Source of the DNA: Pseudomonas oryzae
Lineage (GTDB): Bacteria > Pseudomonadota > Gammaproteobacteria > Pseudomonadales > Pseudomonadaceae
Length of the DNA: 64,000 nucleotides
Direction of reading: 5' to 3'
NCBI RefSeq assembly: GCF_900104805.1
Contig: NZ_LT629751.1
Span: forward strand, 2,709,001 to 2,773,000
Position 1 is the first letter of the stretch; every line of letters starts with the position of its first letter. Positions 39,293 through 50,120 of the stretch are shown in pieces. The translations under genes and the position numbers were made by a program. The notes beneath the pieces were generated by a model, which saw nothing but the letters and a program-made list of their open reading frames with translations, did not search any database and was not told the DNA's origin.

Positions 39293-40093
39293 TCAGGGCA
39301 GGCGGGCCAGATCGCGCTGGGCCAGCTGAGCGGCCGAAGTACCGGGGTACTGGGCGATCACCTGCTGGAGGATGCCCTTGGCCTTGGCCGTATTGCCGAG
39401 ACGCTGCTCGACGTCGGCGAGCTTGTACAGCGAGTCGGCGACCTTCTGGTGCTGCGGGTAGCTCTGGCTGACCTGGGCGAAGGCGCGGCCGGCGCCCTGC
39501 AGATCACCCTGGGCGAGCTTGACCTCGCCCAGCCAGTACTGGGCATTGCCGGAATACTGGCTGTTCGGATACTTGCGCAGGAATGCGCTGAAGGCCTGGT
39601 CGGCCTTGACGAAATCCTTCGCCTTGATCAGGTCGAAGGCGGCGTCGTAGAACAGCTTCTCCTTGGCCGGATCGCCAGACGCGCCGTTGGCGGCAGGCGC
39701 GGGCGCGGAGGCCGGGGCTTGCGCGGCACGGCTCGGTGCAGCGGCGGGCGCCAGTGGTGCCGGTGCCTGGGCGGCGGAGGAGAGACGGCTGTCCAGATCC
39801 TGGTAACGCTCGAGACTCTGCTGCTTGAGCTGCTGGATCTCGTACTGCTGCTCTTCGAGCGTGCCACGCAGGCGGGCGACCTCTTCCTGCAGCTGCTGCA
39901 GCTGCAGGAAGAGCTCCGCCTGGGGCGAGGCGGGCGCGGCCGTGGTGGCCACGCCGCCGGCGTAGACAGCTCCCGTCGCCCCGTAACCGGACGGCGGATA
40001 ACCGCTGCTACCTTCCATGACGGGCACCTGGGCCCAGGTCGAAAGCGGCGCGGCCAAGGCCAGCAGGGTCAGGAGACGGGGGTGCCTGCGCAT
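39293..40093 (-). CDS. cpoB: Cell division coordinator CpoB (YbgF)
   Basis: 266 residues. Signal peptide 1-21 (LSTWAQ), N-terminal trimerising coiled coil (about 55-100, LQLQQLQEEVARLRGTLEEQQYEIQQLKQQ region), Ala/Pro linker, and TPR repeats about 145-260 (KLFYDAAFDLIKAKDFVKA). Periplasmic; coordinates peptidoglycan synthesis with Tol-driven outer-membrane constriction. Last gene of the tol-pal cluster, 6 bp after pal. Confidence 0.93.
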   Translation of the reverse strand: MRRHPRLLTLLALAAPLSTWAQVPVMEGSSGYPPSGYGATGAVYAGGVATTAAPASPQAELFLQLQQLQEEVARLRGTLEEQQYEIQQLKQQSLERYQDLDSRLSSAAQAPAPLAPAAAPSRAAQAPASAPAPAANGASGDPAKEKLFYDAAFDLIKAKDFVKADQAFSAFLRKYPNSQYSGNAQYWLGEVKLAQGDLQGAGRAFAQVSQSYPQHQKVADSLYKLADVEQRLGNTAKAKGILQQVIAQYPGTSAAQLAQRDLARLP

Positions 40094-40099
40094 GACGTC

Positions 40100-40600
40100 T
40101 TACTTCTTCAGCTCGACGCGACGGTTCTGGGCCCAGCTCTCTTCGCTGCTGCCCATGGCCACCGGACGCTCTTCACCGTAGGACACCAGCTCCAGCTGAG
40201 CCGGGGACACGCCCTGCAGGACCAGGTAGCGCTGCACGGCCTTGGCACGACGCTCGCCCAGAGCCATGTTGTACTCGCGGGTGCCGCGCTCGTCAGCGTG
40301 GCCTTCCAGGACGACGCGAGCGCCGTTGGCCTGCAGGTCGCGAGCGTGAACGTCCAGAGCGCGCATGGCTTCCGGCTTCAGGTCGGAGCTGTCGTACTCG
40401 AAGTAGAAGGTGGTGATGGCGCGCAGAGCGGCTTCTTCGCTGCCCAGGCTACCGTCGACGGCACCGGCGTTGGCACCGTAGCCAGCGTTCGGGTCAACAG
40501 CACCTTCACCAGCGGCGTCGCCGCCCTTGGACGAACAACCCACTGCAACAGCCATGGCCAGAGCCAGAGCGGCGAACTTGCCGAATTTCAGCATTTCCAT
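40100..40600 (-). CDS. pal: Peptidoglycan-associated lipoprotein Pal/OprL
   Basis: 166 residues. Lipoprotein signal [22 protein letters not shown], lipobox Cys at about residue 22. OmpA-like peptidoglycan-binding domain about 58-160 ([40 protein letters not shown]). Binds peptidoglycan and TolB; highly abundant outer-membrane anchor. Confidence 0.96.
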   Translation of the reverse strand: MEMLKFGKFAALALAMAVAVGCSSKGGDAAGEGAVDPNAGYGANAGAVDGSLGSEEAALRAITTFYFEYDSSDLKPEAMRALDVHARDLQANGARVVLEGHADERGTREYNMALGERRAKAVQRYLVLQGVSPAQLELVSYGEERPVAMGSSEESWAQNRRVELKK

Positions 40601-40659
40601 CGTATTACTCCTAAAACCCCATAGGTAAGATCAAACACACAACAAAAGCGAGGCCGCCC

Positions 40660-41958
40660 TCAGTTCAGATAGGGGGACCAGGAAGGCTCGCGAATTTCGC
40701 CCTGGGCTGCGGGAATCGGGAGGCGCACGCGTCCGTTGGTGGACACGAGCATCAGCACGCCCCGACCCTGCTGACGGGTGGCGTAGATTAGCATGGTGCC
40801 ATTGGGCGCGACAGTGGGCGACTCGTCCAGACTGGTTTCCGAAAGCACGCGCAGGTTGCCGCGCTGCAGGTCCTGGGCGGCCACCTTGAACACGGTGAAA
40901 CCTTCCTGACGGTGCACCATCACCAGGGTCTTCTCGTCGGCGGAGAGTTTCGGGTTGGCGTTGTAGTTGCCGACGAAGGTGACCCGCTCGGCGGCACCGG
41001 AGGCGATGTTGGTCTTGTAGATCTGCGGCTTGCCGCCACGATCGGAGGTGAAGTAGATGGTCTGGCCATCCTTGCCCCAGAACGGTTCGGTGTCGATCGC
41101 CGGATTGTTGGTCACGCGGCGCACCTGGCGGCTGCCCATGTCCATCACGTAGATCTCCGGATTGCCGTCGCGCGACAGGGTGAAGGCCAGGCGGTTGCCG
41201 TCCGGCGACCAGGCCGGGGCACCGTTGAGACCTTCGAAGTTGGTGACCTGCTCGCGGCGGCCGGTGTCGATGTGCTGCACGAAGATGCGCGGGCGCTGCT
41301 GCTCGAAGGACACGTAGGCGATGCGGCGGCCGTCCGGCGCGTAGCTCGGCGAAACGATCGGCTCGCGCGACTGCAGCAGGGTCACCGCGCGGGCGCCATC
41401 GTAGTCGGCGCGCTGCAGGGTGTAGCGGGTGTTGTTGACCGAGAAGCGCTCGGCGGTGACGAACAGCAGCTTGGTGGAGAAGGCACCCTTGATGCCGGTG
41501 AGCTTCTCGAACGCCTGGTCGGCGATGTAGTGCGCCATGTCACGCAGCTGCGCGGTGCTGCCGCCGACGCTGCCGGCGAGCATCTGCTGCTCGGTGGTGA
41601 CGTTGAACAGCGCGTACTGGATCTGCAGCCCGGCACCGCCCGGCACCATGCTGCCGGTCAGCACGTACTGTGCGCCCAGGGCCTTCCAGTCGCGGTAGAT
41701 CACCTCGCTGGCCTGGCTCGGCAGGCTGATCATGTTCTGCCGCGGGATCGGCTCGAAGTAGCCGGAATTGCGCAGGTCCTTGCCGATGATGTCGGCCATG
41801 TCCTCGGGCAGCACGGCGCCCCCCTGCCAGCCGAACGGCACCACGGCGATCGGGATCGCGCGGTCGGTGCCGCTGGAGATGACCAGCGGGTCGGCCGCCT
41901 TCGCCACCCCGGCGAGCAGGGCCAGGCCCAGCAGGGCCACGCGGATCAGGATGTTCAC
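40660..41958 (-). CDS. tolB: Tol-Pal translocation protein TolB
   Basis: 432 residues starting at GTG, which overlaps the tolA stop as GTGA. Signal peptide about 1-22 (LAGVAKA), N-terminal alpha/beta domain ([11 protein letters not shown]), then a six-bladed beta-propeller with repeated SPDG-type motifs ([43 protein letters not shown]). Periplasmic, binds Pal and TolA. The longer upstream frame is antisense-free but lies inside tolA, so it is rejected. Confidence 0.95.
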   Translation of the reverse strand: MNILIRVALLGLALLAGVAKAADPLVISSGTDRAIPIAVVPFGWQGGAVLPEDMADIIGKDLRNSGYFEPIPRQNMISLPSQASEVIYRDWKALGAQYVLTGSMVPGGAGLQIQYALFNVTTEQQMLAGSVGGSTAQLRDMAHYIADQAFEKLTGIKGAFSTKLLFVTAERFSVNNTRYTLQRADYDGARAVTLLQSREPIVSPSYAPDGRRIAYVSFEQQRPRIFVQHIDTGRREQVTNFEGLNGAPAWSPDGNRLAFTLSRDGNPEIYVMDMGSRQVRRVTNNPAIDTEPFWGKDGQTIYFTSDRGGKPQIYKTNIASGAAERVTFVGNYNANPKLSADEKTLVMVHRQEGFTVFKVAAQDLQRGNLRVLSETSLDESPTVAPNGTMLIYATRQQGRGVLMLVSTNGRVRLPIPAAQGEIREPSWSPYLN

Positions 41959-42982
41959 AGGCTCAAGTCCTCCGGTTTGAAGATCACGCGACGCTGACGG
42001 TACAGCTTGTCGAAGGTCGCTCGGTCCAGTTGCTGCATTTCCGGTATGCGGCCGACGTTGCGCACCGCGGCTACCGCCGAATTGTCGAAGGCCGGGTCGC
42101 CGCTGGAGCGGCTGACGCTGGCGTTGCTGATGGTGCCGTCCGGCAGCATCTGGATCAGCACCTCGACGCTCATGCCGTTGCGCGCCGACGGCGGCCGGCG
42201 CCACTGCTGGCTGACCAGGCTGATGATCAGGTCGTCGAGGTTGCCGGCGACCTGATCGCCGACCGTATCGGCCAGGGCCTGCTGGTGCTGCACGTCGTCG
42301 GCGAGCAGCTCGGCCAGCGCGGCGGCCTTCTTGTCCTCCTGCGCCTTGCGGGCGTTATCGGCGGCGGCCTTTTTCTTCGCCTCCTCGGCGGCAGCCTTCT
42401 TCTTGGCCTCCTCGGCCGCTTTCTTCTTCGCCAGTTCTTCGGCGGCTTTCTTCTTCGCCGCCTCGGCCGCGGCCTTCTTCTTGGCTTCCTCTTCGGCAGC
42501 CTTCTTCTTCGCCGCCTCTTCGGCCGCTTTCTTCTTGGCGATGTCGGCCTGCTGCTTCTGCTCGGCGGCCTTCTTCTCGGCCTCCGCCTTGGCCTTGGCG
42601 GCCGCGGCTTCCTTCTGCTTCTGCGCTTCGGCGGCCTTGGCCTGCTCTGCCTTTCGAGCTTCTTCGGCCTTCTTTTGTTCCGCCGCCTTGGCCGCCGCGA
42701 TCTTCTGCTGCTCGACCTTCTTCTGCTCCATCTGCTCGGTTTCGTACTGCGGAGCGGCGGTCTTCTTGGCCTCGCCGGCGATGCGCTGGTTGGTCTGCAC
42801 CGTCGCCTGGCTCTGCGACTTCAGCTGGTAGAGGGTCGCCTGCACGATCGGCCGCGAAGGCGGCAACTCGGGAGTCATGGCGAAGCTGACGAACAGCGTG
42901 GCGAAGATCAGGACGTGCAGAGCCACGGCCCAGATGGTCGGCCAGAAATAGCTTTCCGAGGAGGAGCGCTCGTGCTGCTGCA

Positions 42983-42983
<1 letters not shown>
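41955..42983 (-). CDS. tolA: Cell envelope integrity protein TolA
   Basis: 342 residues. One N-terminal membrane helix (about 17-38). Long Ala/Lys/Glu-rich helical domain II (about 75-225, repeats like AKKKAAEE). Globular C-terminal domain III (about 235-342) contacts TolB and Pal. Uses proton-motive force through TolQ-TolR. The start overlaps the tolR stop by one base. The repeated lysine/alanine tract is low-complexity but typical. Confidence 0.95.
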
Positions 42984-43435
<452 letters not shown>

Positions 43436-43495
43436 GTCTTGATTCGAACCTGTCGGAAAAGCGGGTCCGGCGGCGCCGCGCCGCCGGGGACGGCA

Positions 43496-44191
43496 TCAAT
43501 CGTCGCTGGTGTGCACCTTGCGGTGCAGGATGGCCTGGAACTCGTCGGCGAAGGTGTAGTAGCGGCCGATCAGCATCTCGCCGCGGGCGGAGAAGCGGTT
43601 GTAGGCGATCACCGCGGGAATCGCGGCGAACAGGCCGATGGCGGTGGCGATCAGCGCCTCGGCGATGCCCGGCGCCACGGTGGCCAGGGTCGCCTGCTGC
43701 ACCTGGGCCAGGCCGCGGAACGAGTTCATGATGCCCCACACGGTGCCGAACAGGCCGATGTACGGACTGGTCGAGCCGACGGTGGCGAGGAACGGCAGGC
43801 TCTGCTCGAGCTTCTCCTCCTCGCGCGAGATGGCCACGCGCATGGCGCGGTTGACACCGTCCATCACCGCATCCGGGTCGACGCCCGGCTGCTGACGCAG
43901 ACGGGAGAACTCCTTGAACCCGGCGCGGAAGATCTGCTCGACGCCGGAATCCGGATCGGGGTTGCTGCCGGCCTGGCGGTACAGCTTGGACAGGTCGATG
44001 CCCGACCAGAAGCGCTCCTCGAAGCCATCCAGCCCCTTCTTGGCCGCGCGCAGCAGATTGCTGCGCTGGAAAATCATGATCCACGAAGTGACCGAAGCGG
44101 CGACCAGAATCAGCATGACCAGTTGCACCACGAAACTGGCATTGCTGATCAGGCTCCACATGGACATATGGTCAACGGCGTTGGCTTCCAC
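43496..44191 (-). CDS. tolQ: TolQ motor protein
   Basis: 231 residues of the ExbB/TolQ/MotA family, three membrane helices (about 16-36, 135-158, 170-195). Starts at GTG (VEANAVDHMSMWSLISN, with Met read at initiation), preceded by GGAG. Longer upstream frame overlaps ybgC and is rejected. Contains FLATVGSTSPYIGLFGTVWGIMNSF and AEALIATAIGLFAAIPAVIAYN, the ion-pathway helices. Confidence 0.95.
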   Translation of the reverse strand: MEANAVDHMSMWSLISNASFVVQLVMLILVAASVTSWIMIFQRSNLLRAAKKGLDGFEERFWSGIDLSKLYRQAGSNPDPDSGVEQIFRAGFKEFSRLRQQPGVDPDAVMDGVNRAMRVAISREEEKLEQSLPFLATVGSTSPYIGLFGTVWGIMNSFRGLAQVQQATLATVAPGIAEALIATAIGLFAAIPAVIAYNRFSARGEMLIGRYYTFADEFQAILHRKVHTSDD

Positions 44192-44193
44192 GC

Positions 44194-44637
44194 TTACTCT
44201 CCTGCAGGGATTTGTCCCGCGCCAGCGAAGGCTGCGCGCAGCGCTTCGGGCATGGCCCGGGGTTTGAAACTGTCGGCGCGCACACAGGCCACCGTGATCC
44301 GTCCTTCGCACAGCGGTGCGTCGTCTTCGAGTCGGCGAACCTGCTGGCGAAACACCAGACTGGCCCGGTTGAGCTCCTCGACTTCGGCGCTGACCACCAG
44401 TTCGTCGTCGAGCCGCGCCGGCGCCAGATAGCGCGCCTCGGCCGAATGCACGACGAACAGCAGGCCCTCCTCCGCCAGTTGCGACTGGGCGAAGCCCAGT
44501 GCACGCAACCGCTCGGTGCGGGCCCGCTCCATGAACTTGAGGTAGTTGACGTAATAGACTACGCCACCGGCATCGGTGTCCTCGTAATAGACCCGACAGC
44601 GGTGGGTGAACGGCTGGCTCTTGTTTTGCGCGCGCAT
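44194..44637 (-). CDS. ybgC: Tol-Pal-associated acyl-CoA thioesterase YbgC
   Basis: 147-residue hotdog-fold thioesterase. Catalytic Asp in [24 protein letters not shown], characteristic of the 4-hydroxybenzoyl-CoA thioesterase branch. Two bp upstream of tolQ; start of the tol cluster, downstream of ruvB. Confidence 0.93.
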   Translation of the reverse strand: MRAQNKSQPFTHRCRVYYEDTDAGGVVYYVNYLKFMERARTERLRALGFAQSQLAEEGLLFVVHSAEARYLAPARLDDELVVSAEVEELNRASLVFRQQVRRLEDDAPLCEGRITVACVRADSFKPRAMPEALRAAFAGAGQIPAGE

Positions 44638-44689
44638 ACTCTAGTCCCGGCTCCCCCAATTGCCAACGGCCGTGGCAACTATTTTTCCG

Positions 44690-45739
44690 TCATTCATCGG
44701 CGCCCGACAGCCCCGCCGCCGCGGTGTCGCCCAGCCGCCCCGGCACGTCGAGGCCGAAGTGCAGGTAGGCATGCCGGGTCACCACCCGTCCGCGCGGCGT
44801 GCGCATGATGTAGCCCTGCTGGATCAGGTAGGGCTCCAGCACGTCCTCGATGGTATGGCGCTCCTCGCCGATGGCCGCCGACAGGTTGTCGACGCCGACC
44901 GGGCCGCCGTCGAACTTGTCGATCATGGTCAGCAGCAGGCGGCGATCCTGATGGTCGAAGCCGTGAGCGTCTATGTCCAGCATGTCCAGCGCCCGGTCGG
45001 CGATCGCCCGGCTGATCGCGCCCTGGCCGCGCACCTCGGCGAAGTCGCGCACCCGGCGCAGCAGGCGATTGGCGATGCGCGGCGTGCCGCGCGCGCGGCG
45101 GGCGATCTCGTAGGCACCCTCGGCGTCGATCGGCAGGCCGAGAATGGCCGCCGAGCGAGCGACGATGGTCGCCAGATCGGCAATGCTGTAGAACTCCAGA
45201 CGCTGGACGATACCGAAGCGGTCACGCAGCGGATTGGTCAGCATGCCGGCGCGGGTGGTGGCGCCGATCAGGGTGAAGGGCGGCAGGTCGAGCTTGATCG
45301 AACGCGCCGCCGGACCCTCGCCGATCATGATGTCGAGCTGGTAGTCCTCCATCGCCGGATAGAGCACCTCCTCGACCACCGGCGACAGACGGTGGATCTC
45401 GTCGACGAACAGCACGTCGCCCGGCTCCAGGTTGGTCAGCAGCGCGGCCAGATCGCCCGGCCGCTCCAGCACCGGCCCCGAGGTGCTCTTGATCGACACG
45501 CCCATTTCCTGGGCGATGATGTTGGCCAGGGTGGTCTTGCCGAGACCGGGCGGGCCGAAGATCAGCGTGTGGTCGAGCGCCTCGCTGCGCCCGCGGGCGG
45601 CCTGGATGAACAGTTCCATCTGCTCGCGCACCACCGGCTGGCCGATGTACTCGGCCAGCTTGAGCGGGCGGATGGCGCGGTCCTGCTGCTCCTCGCGCTC
45701 GCGCGGGCTGGCGGTGACCAGGCGGTCGGCTTCAATCAT
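44690..45739 (-). CDS. ruvB: Holliday junction branch migration ATPase RuvB
   Basis: 349-residue AAA+ helicase ring. Walker [16 protein letters not shown] (about residue 60), Walker [12 protein letters not shown], sensor [18 protein letters not shown]. Third gene of ruvCAB. Confidence 0.97.
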   Translation of the reverse strand: MIEADRLVTASPREREEQQDRAIRPLKLAEYIGQPVVREQMELFIQAARGRSEALDHTLIFGPPGLGKTTLANIIAQEMGVSIKSTSGPVLERPGDLAALLTNLEPGDVLFVDEIHRLSPVVEEVLYPAMEDYQLDIMIGEGPAARSIKLDLPPFTLIGATTRAGMLTNPLRDRFGIVQRLEFYSIADLATIVARSAAILGLPIDAEGAYEIARRARGTPRIANRLLRRVRDFAEVRGQGAISRAIADRALDMLDIDAHGFDHQDRRLLLTMIDKFDGGPVGVDNLSAAIGEERHTIEDVLEPYLIQQGYIMRTPRGRVVTRHAYLHFGLDVPGRLGDTAAAGLSGADE

Positions 45740-45757
45740 CGGGCATCATCCACGGGT

Positions 45758-46363
45758 TCAGGCCATGCTCTTCAGGGCACGGCGGATCAGTTCTTCGCTG
45801 CTCAGACCGTCCTCGTCCGCCAGATTGACGGCGCGACTGGCTTCCGCCGGCTTGAAGCCCAGCGCCACCAGGGCGCTGACCGCATCGCTCTGTGCGCTTG
45901 AGACTGTTGCCGCGCGCGCAGGTTCCACCACCAGCGGGGCGATGGTCGGCATCGCCTCCCAGACCTGGAAGCGGTCCTTGAGCTCGACCAGCAGGCGCTC
46001 GGCGGTCTTCTTGCCGACCCCCGGCACCCGGGTCAGCGCCTTGGTATCGCCGGCCTGCACGCAGCGTACCAGCTCGTCCACCTCCAGCCCGGACATCAGC
46101 GCCAGGGCCAGCTTGGGACCGACACCATTGAGGCGGATCAGCTCGCGGAACAGCTCGCGCTCGCGCTTCTCGGCGAAGCCGTAGAGCAGGTGGGCATCCT
46201 CGCGCACCACCAGGTGGGTGTGCAGGGTCACCGGCTCGCCGACGGCGGGCAGACGATACAGGGTGGTCATCGGCACCTCCAGTTCGTAGCCGACCCCGCC
46301 GGCATCGACCAGCAGGTGCGGCGGCTGCTTCTCCGCCAGGGTACCGCGCAAACGTCCGATCAA
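45758..46363 (-). CDS. ruvA: Holliday junction DNA-binding protein RuvA
   Basis: 201 residues. Begins [32 protein letters not shown] (OB fold), then tandem HhH motifs ([33 protein letters not shown]), and C-terminal domain binding RuvB ([17 protein letters not shown]). Lies 18 bp from ruvB. Confidence 0.97.
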   Translation of the reverse strand: MIGRLRGTLAEKQPPHLLVDAGGVGYELEVPMTTLYRLPAVGEPVTLHTHLVVREDAHLLYGFAEKRERELFRELIRLNGVGPKLALALMSGLEVDELVRCVQAGDTKALTRVPGVGKKTAERLLVELKDRFQVWEAMPTIAPLVVEPARAATVSSAQSDAVSALVALGFKPAEASRAVNLADEDGLSSEELIRRALKSMA

Positions 46364-46380
46364 GATTGGTAGTCCTCAGG

Positions 46381-46905
46381 TTACAAGCGCAAGCGTCCGC
46401 CGCGCCGGCGAGCGCTGCCCAGGCCGTGGGGCAGCAGGCTCTGGCGGTGGTGGGCGTGACAGAGGGCGATGGCCAGGGCGTCGGAGGCGTCGATCTGCGG
46501 CTTCTGCAACAGGCCGAGCAGGTGCATGACCATCAGCTGCACCTGCTGCTTGTCGGCACTGCCGGTGCCGACCACGGCCTGCTTGACCTGGCTGGCGGTG
46601 TACTCGGCCACGCTCAGACCCTCCTCCACCGCCGCGACTATCGCCGCGCCGCGCGCCTGGCCGAGCTTCAGCGCCGAGTCGGCGTTGCGCGCCATGAACA
46701 CCTGCTCGATGCCGAGCATCACCGGACCGTGCTGGCGGATCACCTCGCGCACGCCGCGGTAGACCTTCTGCAGGCGCTCGGGCAGCGGGCCGTCACCGGT
46801 GCGGATGCAGCCGGAGGCGACGTACTCGCAGCCGCGCCCGGTGTCGCGCACCACGCCGTAGCCGGTGATGCGCGAACCGGGGTCGATGCCGAGGATCAGG
46901 GTCAT
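46381..46905 (-). CDS. ruvC: Crossover junction endonuclease RuvC
   Basis: 174 residues. Resolves Holliday junctions. Catalytic first Asp in [19 protein letters not shown] (D7), then Glu in [11 protein letters not shown], and C-terminal [15 protein letters not shown] with acidic residues. Precedes ruvA by 17 bp. Confidence 0.97.
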   Translation of the reverse strand: MTLILGIDPGSRITGYGVVRDTGRGCEYVASGCIRTGDGPLPERLQKVYRGVREVIRQHGPVMLGIEQVFMARNADSALKLGQARGAAIVAAVEEGLSVAEYTASQVKQAVVGTGSADKQQVQLMVMHLLGLLQKPQIDASDALAIALCHAHHRQSLLPHGLGSARRRGGRLRL

Positions 46906-47066
46906 GCGGGGCTCATCCGAACGTGTCCGACGGCGCGGCCGGCGGCCTCACTGTCTATTTATCCAGCCGCGAGTATAGGCCGGGCGCCCCGCCCCGTCAC
47001 GCGCGGACGGACGGGGCGCCGCCGGAGCATGACGCCGCGCGCAAAACCCGGCGCCGGAAAAAACGA

Positions 47067-47094
47067 AGCCGGAAGAGGTCGCCCTCTTCCGGCT
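47067..47094 (-). terminator. Rho-independent terminator of yebC
   Basis: 12-bp perfect stem AGCCGGAAGAGG/CCTCTTCCGGCT with TCGC loop; on the minus strand it is followed by TCGTTTTTT. Confidence 0.9.
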
Positions 47095-47118
47095 GTCGAC
47101 GACAGGTAAACGCCGGGC

Positions 47119-47868
47119 TCAGCCCAGCTGTTCCATGATCTCGTCGGGGATCTCGGCGTTGTGGTAGACGTTCTGCACGTCGTCGAGGTCTTCCAGCATG
47201 TCGATCAGCTTGAGCACCTTCTGCGCGGTCTCCAGATCGGCGACCGGCGCGGTGATCGACGGGATCATCGCCACCTCGGCCTCGTCGCCCTTGAAGCCGG
47301 CGGCGGTCAGCGCCTCGTTGACCGACAGGAAGTCGGCGAAGCTGGTGTAGACCTCGACCGAACCGTCCTCCTCGGCGACCACGTCGTCGGCGCCGGCCTC
47401 CAGCGCCGCCTCCATCAGGGCGTCCTCGTCGACGCCCGGGGCGAAGCTGATCTGGCCCTTGCGGTCGAACATGTAGGCCACCGAGCCGTCGGTGCCGAGG
47501 TTGCCGCCGCACTTGCTGAAGGCATGGCGCACTTCGGCCGCGGTGCGGTTGCGGTTGTCGGTCATCGCCTCGATGATGATCGCCACGCCACTCGGCGCGT
47601 AGCCCTCGTAGCTCAGCTCGACCATGTTGTCGGCTTCGTTGGTGCCGGCACCGCGGGCGATGGCGCGCTCGATGACGTCACGCGACATGTTGGCAGTCAG
47701 GGCCTTGTCCACCGCCAGACGCAGGCGCGGGTTGTCAGCCGGGTTGCCGCCACCGTGCTTGGCCGCGACGGTCAGTTCGCGGATCAGCTTGGTGAAGATC
47801 TTGCCGCGCTTGGCGTCCTGACGTTCCTTGCGGTGCTTGATGTTGGCCCATTTGGAATGACCTGCCAT
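47119..47868 (-). CDS. yebC: YebC/PmpR-family protein
   Basis: 249 residues, [25 protein letters not shown] opening (family invariant). Classed as a transcriptional regulator; P. aeruginosa PmpR represses quorum-sensing genes, and other YebC proteins relieve ribosome stalling at prolines. Which role applies here cannot be read. Follows aspS, precedes ruvC, but terminators bound it on both sides. Confidence 0.95.
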   Translation of the reverse strand: MAGHSKWANIKHRKERQDAKRGKIFTKLIRELTVAAKHGGGNPADNPRLRLAVDKALTANMSRDVIERAIARGAGTNEADNMVELSYEGYAPSGVAIIIEAMTDNRNRTAAEVRHAFSKCGGNLGTDGSVAYMFDRKGQISFAPGVDEDALMEAALEAGADDVVAEEDGSVEVYTSFADFLSVNEALTAAGFKGDEAEVAMIPSITAPVADLETAQKVLKLIDMLEDLDDVQNVYHNAEIPDEIMEQLG

Positions 47869-47925
47869 GACTCTCTCCGTCGTGTTACTGGTGGATCTGG
47901 TACTTTTGCCGCGCCGAAACTGAAA

Positions 47926-47946
47926 GAGCCTGGCATGACCAGGCTC
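47926..47946 (-). terminator. Terminator of aspS
   Basis: 8-bp stem GAGCCTGG/CCAGGCTC with five-base loop, followed on the minus strand by TTTC. In the gap between aspS and yebC. Confidence 0.6.
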
Positions 47947-47958
47947 CTTGGCGGCGGC

Positions 47959-49734
47959 TTATTCGGCCTTGGGCTGCTCGCGCAGGCGGATGTTCAGTTC
48001 GCGCAGCTGCTTTGCATCGACCACGCCCGGCGCCTGGGTCATCACGCAGGCGGCGCTCTGGGTCTTCGGGAAGGCGATCACTTCGCGGATCGAGCTGGCG
48101 CCGGTCATCAGCATCACCAGGCGATCCAGACCGAAGGCCAGACCACCGTGCGGCGGCGCACCGAACTTCAGGGCGTCGAGCAGGAAGCCGAACTTCTCCT
48201 GCTGCTCCTCCTCGCTGATGCCGAGCACGCGGAACACCGCCTGCTGCATTTCCTTGCTGTGGATACGGATCGAGCCACCGCCCAGCTCGGTACCGTTGAG
48301 CACCATGTCGTAGGCGCGCGACAGCGCGGCGCCCGGATTGGCGAGCAGTTCTTCCGGCGAGCACTTCGGCGCGGTGAACGGGTGGTGCATGGCGGTCAGG
48401 CTGCCGTCGTCGTTCTCCTCGAACATCGGGAAGTCGACCACCCACAGCGGGGCCCATTCGCAGGTCAGCAGGTTGAGATCGTGACCCAGCTTGACGCGCA
48501 GGGCGCCGAGGGCTTCGGAAACGATCTTGGCCTTGTCGGCGCCGAAGAACACGATGTCGCCATCGACCGCGCCGACGCGATCCAGAATGACGTTGATGTT
48601 GTCCAGCGGGATGTTCTTGACGATCGGCGACTGCAGCCCCTCGACGCCCTTGGCGCGCTCGTTGACCTTGATGTAGGCCAGGCCCTTGGCGCCGTAGATG
48701 CCGACGAACTTGGTGTAGTCGTCGATCTGCTTGCGCGGCATGCTCGCGCCGCCCGGCACGCGCAGGGCGGTGACGCGGCACTTGGGATCGTTGGCCGGGC
48801 CGGCGAACACCTTGAACTCGACATCCTTGAGCTGGTCCTCGACGTCCACCAGTTCCAGCGGGATGCGCAGATCCGGCTTGTCCGAGCCGTAGCGGCGCAT
48901 GGCTTCGGCCAGGGTCATGTGCGGCAGCTCGCCGAACTCGACGTCCAGCACTTCCTTGAACAGGTTGCGGATCATGGTCTCGGTCAGACCCATGATGTCC
49001 TGCTCGTCGAGGAAGCTGGTCTCGATGTCGATCTGGGTGAATTCCGGCTGACGGTCGGCGCGCAGGTCCTCGTCGCGGAAGCACTTGGCGATCTGGTAGT
49101 AGCGGTCGAAGCCGGCGACCATCAAGAGCTGCTTGAACAGCTGCGGCGACTGCGGCAGGGCGAAGAAGCTGCCAGCGTGGGTGCGGCTCGGCACCAGGTA
49201 GTCGCGCGCGCCTTCCGGGGTGGCGCGGGTGAGGATCGGCGTCTCGACGTCGAGGAAGCCGTTGTCGTCCAGGTAGCGGCGGATGCTGCTGGTGATGCGC
49301 GAGCGCAGCTTCAGCTTGGCGGCCATCTCCGGGCGGCGCAGGTCGATGAAGCGGTAGCGCAGGCGGGTCTCCTCGCCGACGTCACTGTACTCGTCCAGCG
49401 GGAACGGCGGAGTTTCGGCCTGGTTCAGCACTTCCAGCTCGTAGCCGAGCACCTCGATGGCGCCGGACGCCATGTTCGGGTTGCGGGCGCCTTCCGGACG
49501 CAGGCGCACCTTGCCGGTGATCTTCACCACGTACTCGCTGCGCACGCGGTCGGCCTTGGCGAAGGTCTCGGCGCGATCCGGATCGAACACCACCTGGGCC
49601 AGGCCCTCGCGGTCGCGGATGTCGAGGAAGATCACGCCACCGTGGTCGCGACGGCGATGGACCCAGCCGCACAGGGTGACTTCCTGGCCGTCCAGGCTTT
49701 CGTTGAGTTGGCCGCAATAGTGGCTGCGCATCAT
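47959..49734 (-). CDS. aspS: Aspartyl-tRNA synthetase (non-discriminating type in Pseudomonas)
   Basis: 591 residues. Charges tRNA-Asp; in Pseudomonas the bacterial AspRS also misacylates tRNA-Asn for GatCAB. OB anticodon domain ([24 protein letters not shown]), class II motif 2 ([18 protein letters not shown]) and motif 3 ([15 protein letters not shown]). Start [14 protein letters not shown] longer frame adds about 100 residues of shadow-like sequence and is rejected. Confidence 0.96.
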   Translation of the reverse strand: MMRSHYCGQLNESLDGQEVTLCGWVHRRRDHGGVIFLDIRDREGLAQVVFDPDRAETFAKADRVRSEYVVKITGKVRLRPEGARNPNMASGAIEVLGYELEVLNQAETPPFPLDEYSDVGEETRLRYRFIDLRRPEMAAKLKLRSRITSSIRRYLDDNGFLDVETPILTRATPEGARDYLVPSRTHAGSFFALPQSPQLFKQLLMVAGFDRYYQIAKCFRDEDLRADRQPEFTQIDIETSFLDEQDIMGLTETMIRNLFKEVLDVEFGELPHMTLAEAMRRYGSDKPDLRIPLELVDVEDQLKDVEFKVFAGPANDPKCRVTALRVPGGASMPRKQIDDYTKFVGIYGAKGLAYIKVNERAKGVEGLQSPIVKNIPLDNINVILDRVGAVDGDIVFFGADKAKIVSEALGALRVKLGHDLNLLTCEWAPLWVVDFPMFEENDDGSLTAMHHPFTAPKCSPEELLANPGAALSRAYDMVLNGTELGGGSIRIHSKEMQQAVFRVLGISEEEQQEKFGFLLDALKFGAPPHGGLAFGLDRLVMLMTGASSIREVIAFPKTQSAACVMTQAPGVVDAKQLRELNIRLREQPKAE

Positions 49735-49867
49735 GGTCGGTTCGCTTCTCGAAGGTCGGTCTTGAAATCCTGACGGCGGTCGCCGCGTGCTTGCCGCACG
49801 CCGGCCTGCCGCGGACGGCGCCACCCGCTGCGGGCGCACGCACGTCGTGCCGTGATAAAGGGCCGGG

Positions 49868-49873
49868 ATTATA
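49868..49873 (-). promoter_or_regulatory. Candidate -10 element of aspS
   Basis: Perfect TATAAT on the minus strand, 134 bp upstream of the aspS ATG, in the 386-bp divergent region with cntA. The -35 region at normal spacing is poor, so this is tentative. The rest of the region shows no gene. Confidence 0.35.
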
Positions 49874-50039
49874 GCCTGAAAAATCCACCCGGCGCAGCGC
49901 CCGTCCCGGCGCCGGCTTGCCGCCCCGCTCGCCGCTGACGGCCCACGCTGCCAGGCTTGCCGCCGGCCCGCACACCGTCCGTCCACCGGTGGCGACCAGG
50001 CCGGCGCAGCTGTTGCACAGCAGGGCGCGCTCATGCACA

Positions 50040-50065
50040 ATGTAAACCATAGGTTTATGTAAACC
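50040..50065. promoter_or_regulatory. cntA operator candidate: ATGTAAACC direct repeat
   Basis: ATGTAAACC occurs twice (50040-50048, 50057-50065), repeat period 17 bp, 56-81 bp before the cntA ATG. The first copy also forms an inverted repeat with GGTTTA (50052-50057). GTTAAC (50070) and GGTAACC (50081) follow. The same motif with the same period stands upstream of the BCCT gene. This suggests an island-specific regulator. Confidence 0.5.
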
Positions 50066-50120
50066 TTTAGTTAACAGTGTGGTAACCCAACAATAACAGC
50101 GCTGTGCTGAGGAGATAACG

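Noticed and set aside
42300-42800. Low-complexity repeat or recombination tract
   Set aside because: It is the normal Ala/Lys/Glu-rich helical domain II of TolA.
47161-49773. 870-codon plus-strand frame over yebC and aspS
   Set aside because: Reverse-strand shadow of two confidently identified genes, with His/Leu/Gln-rich composition.
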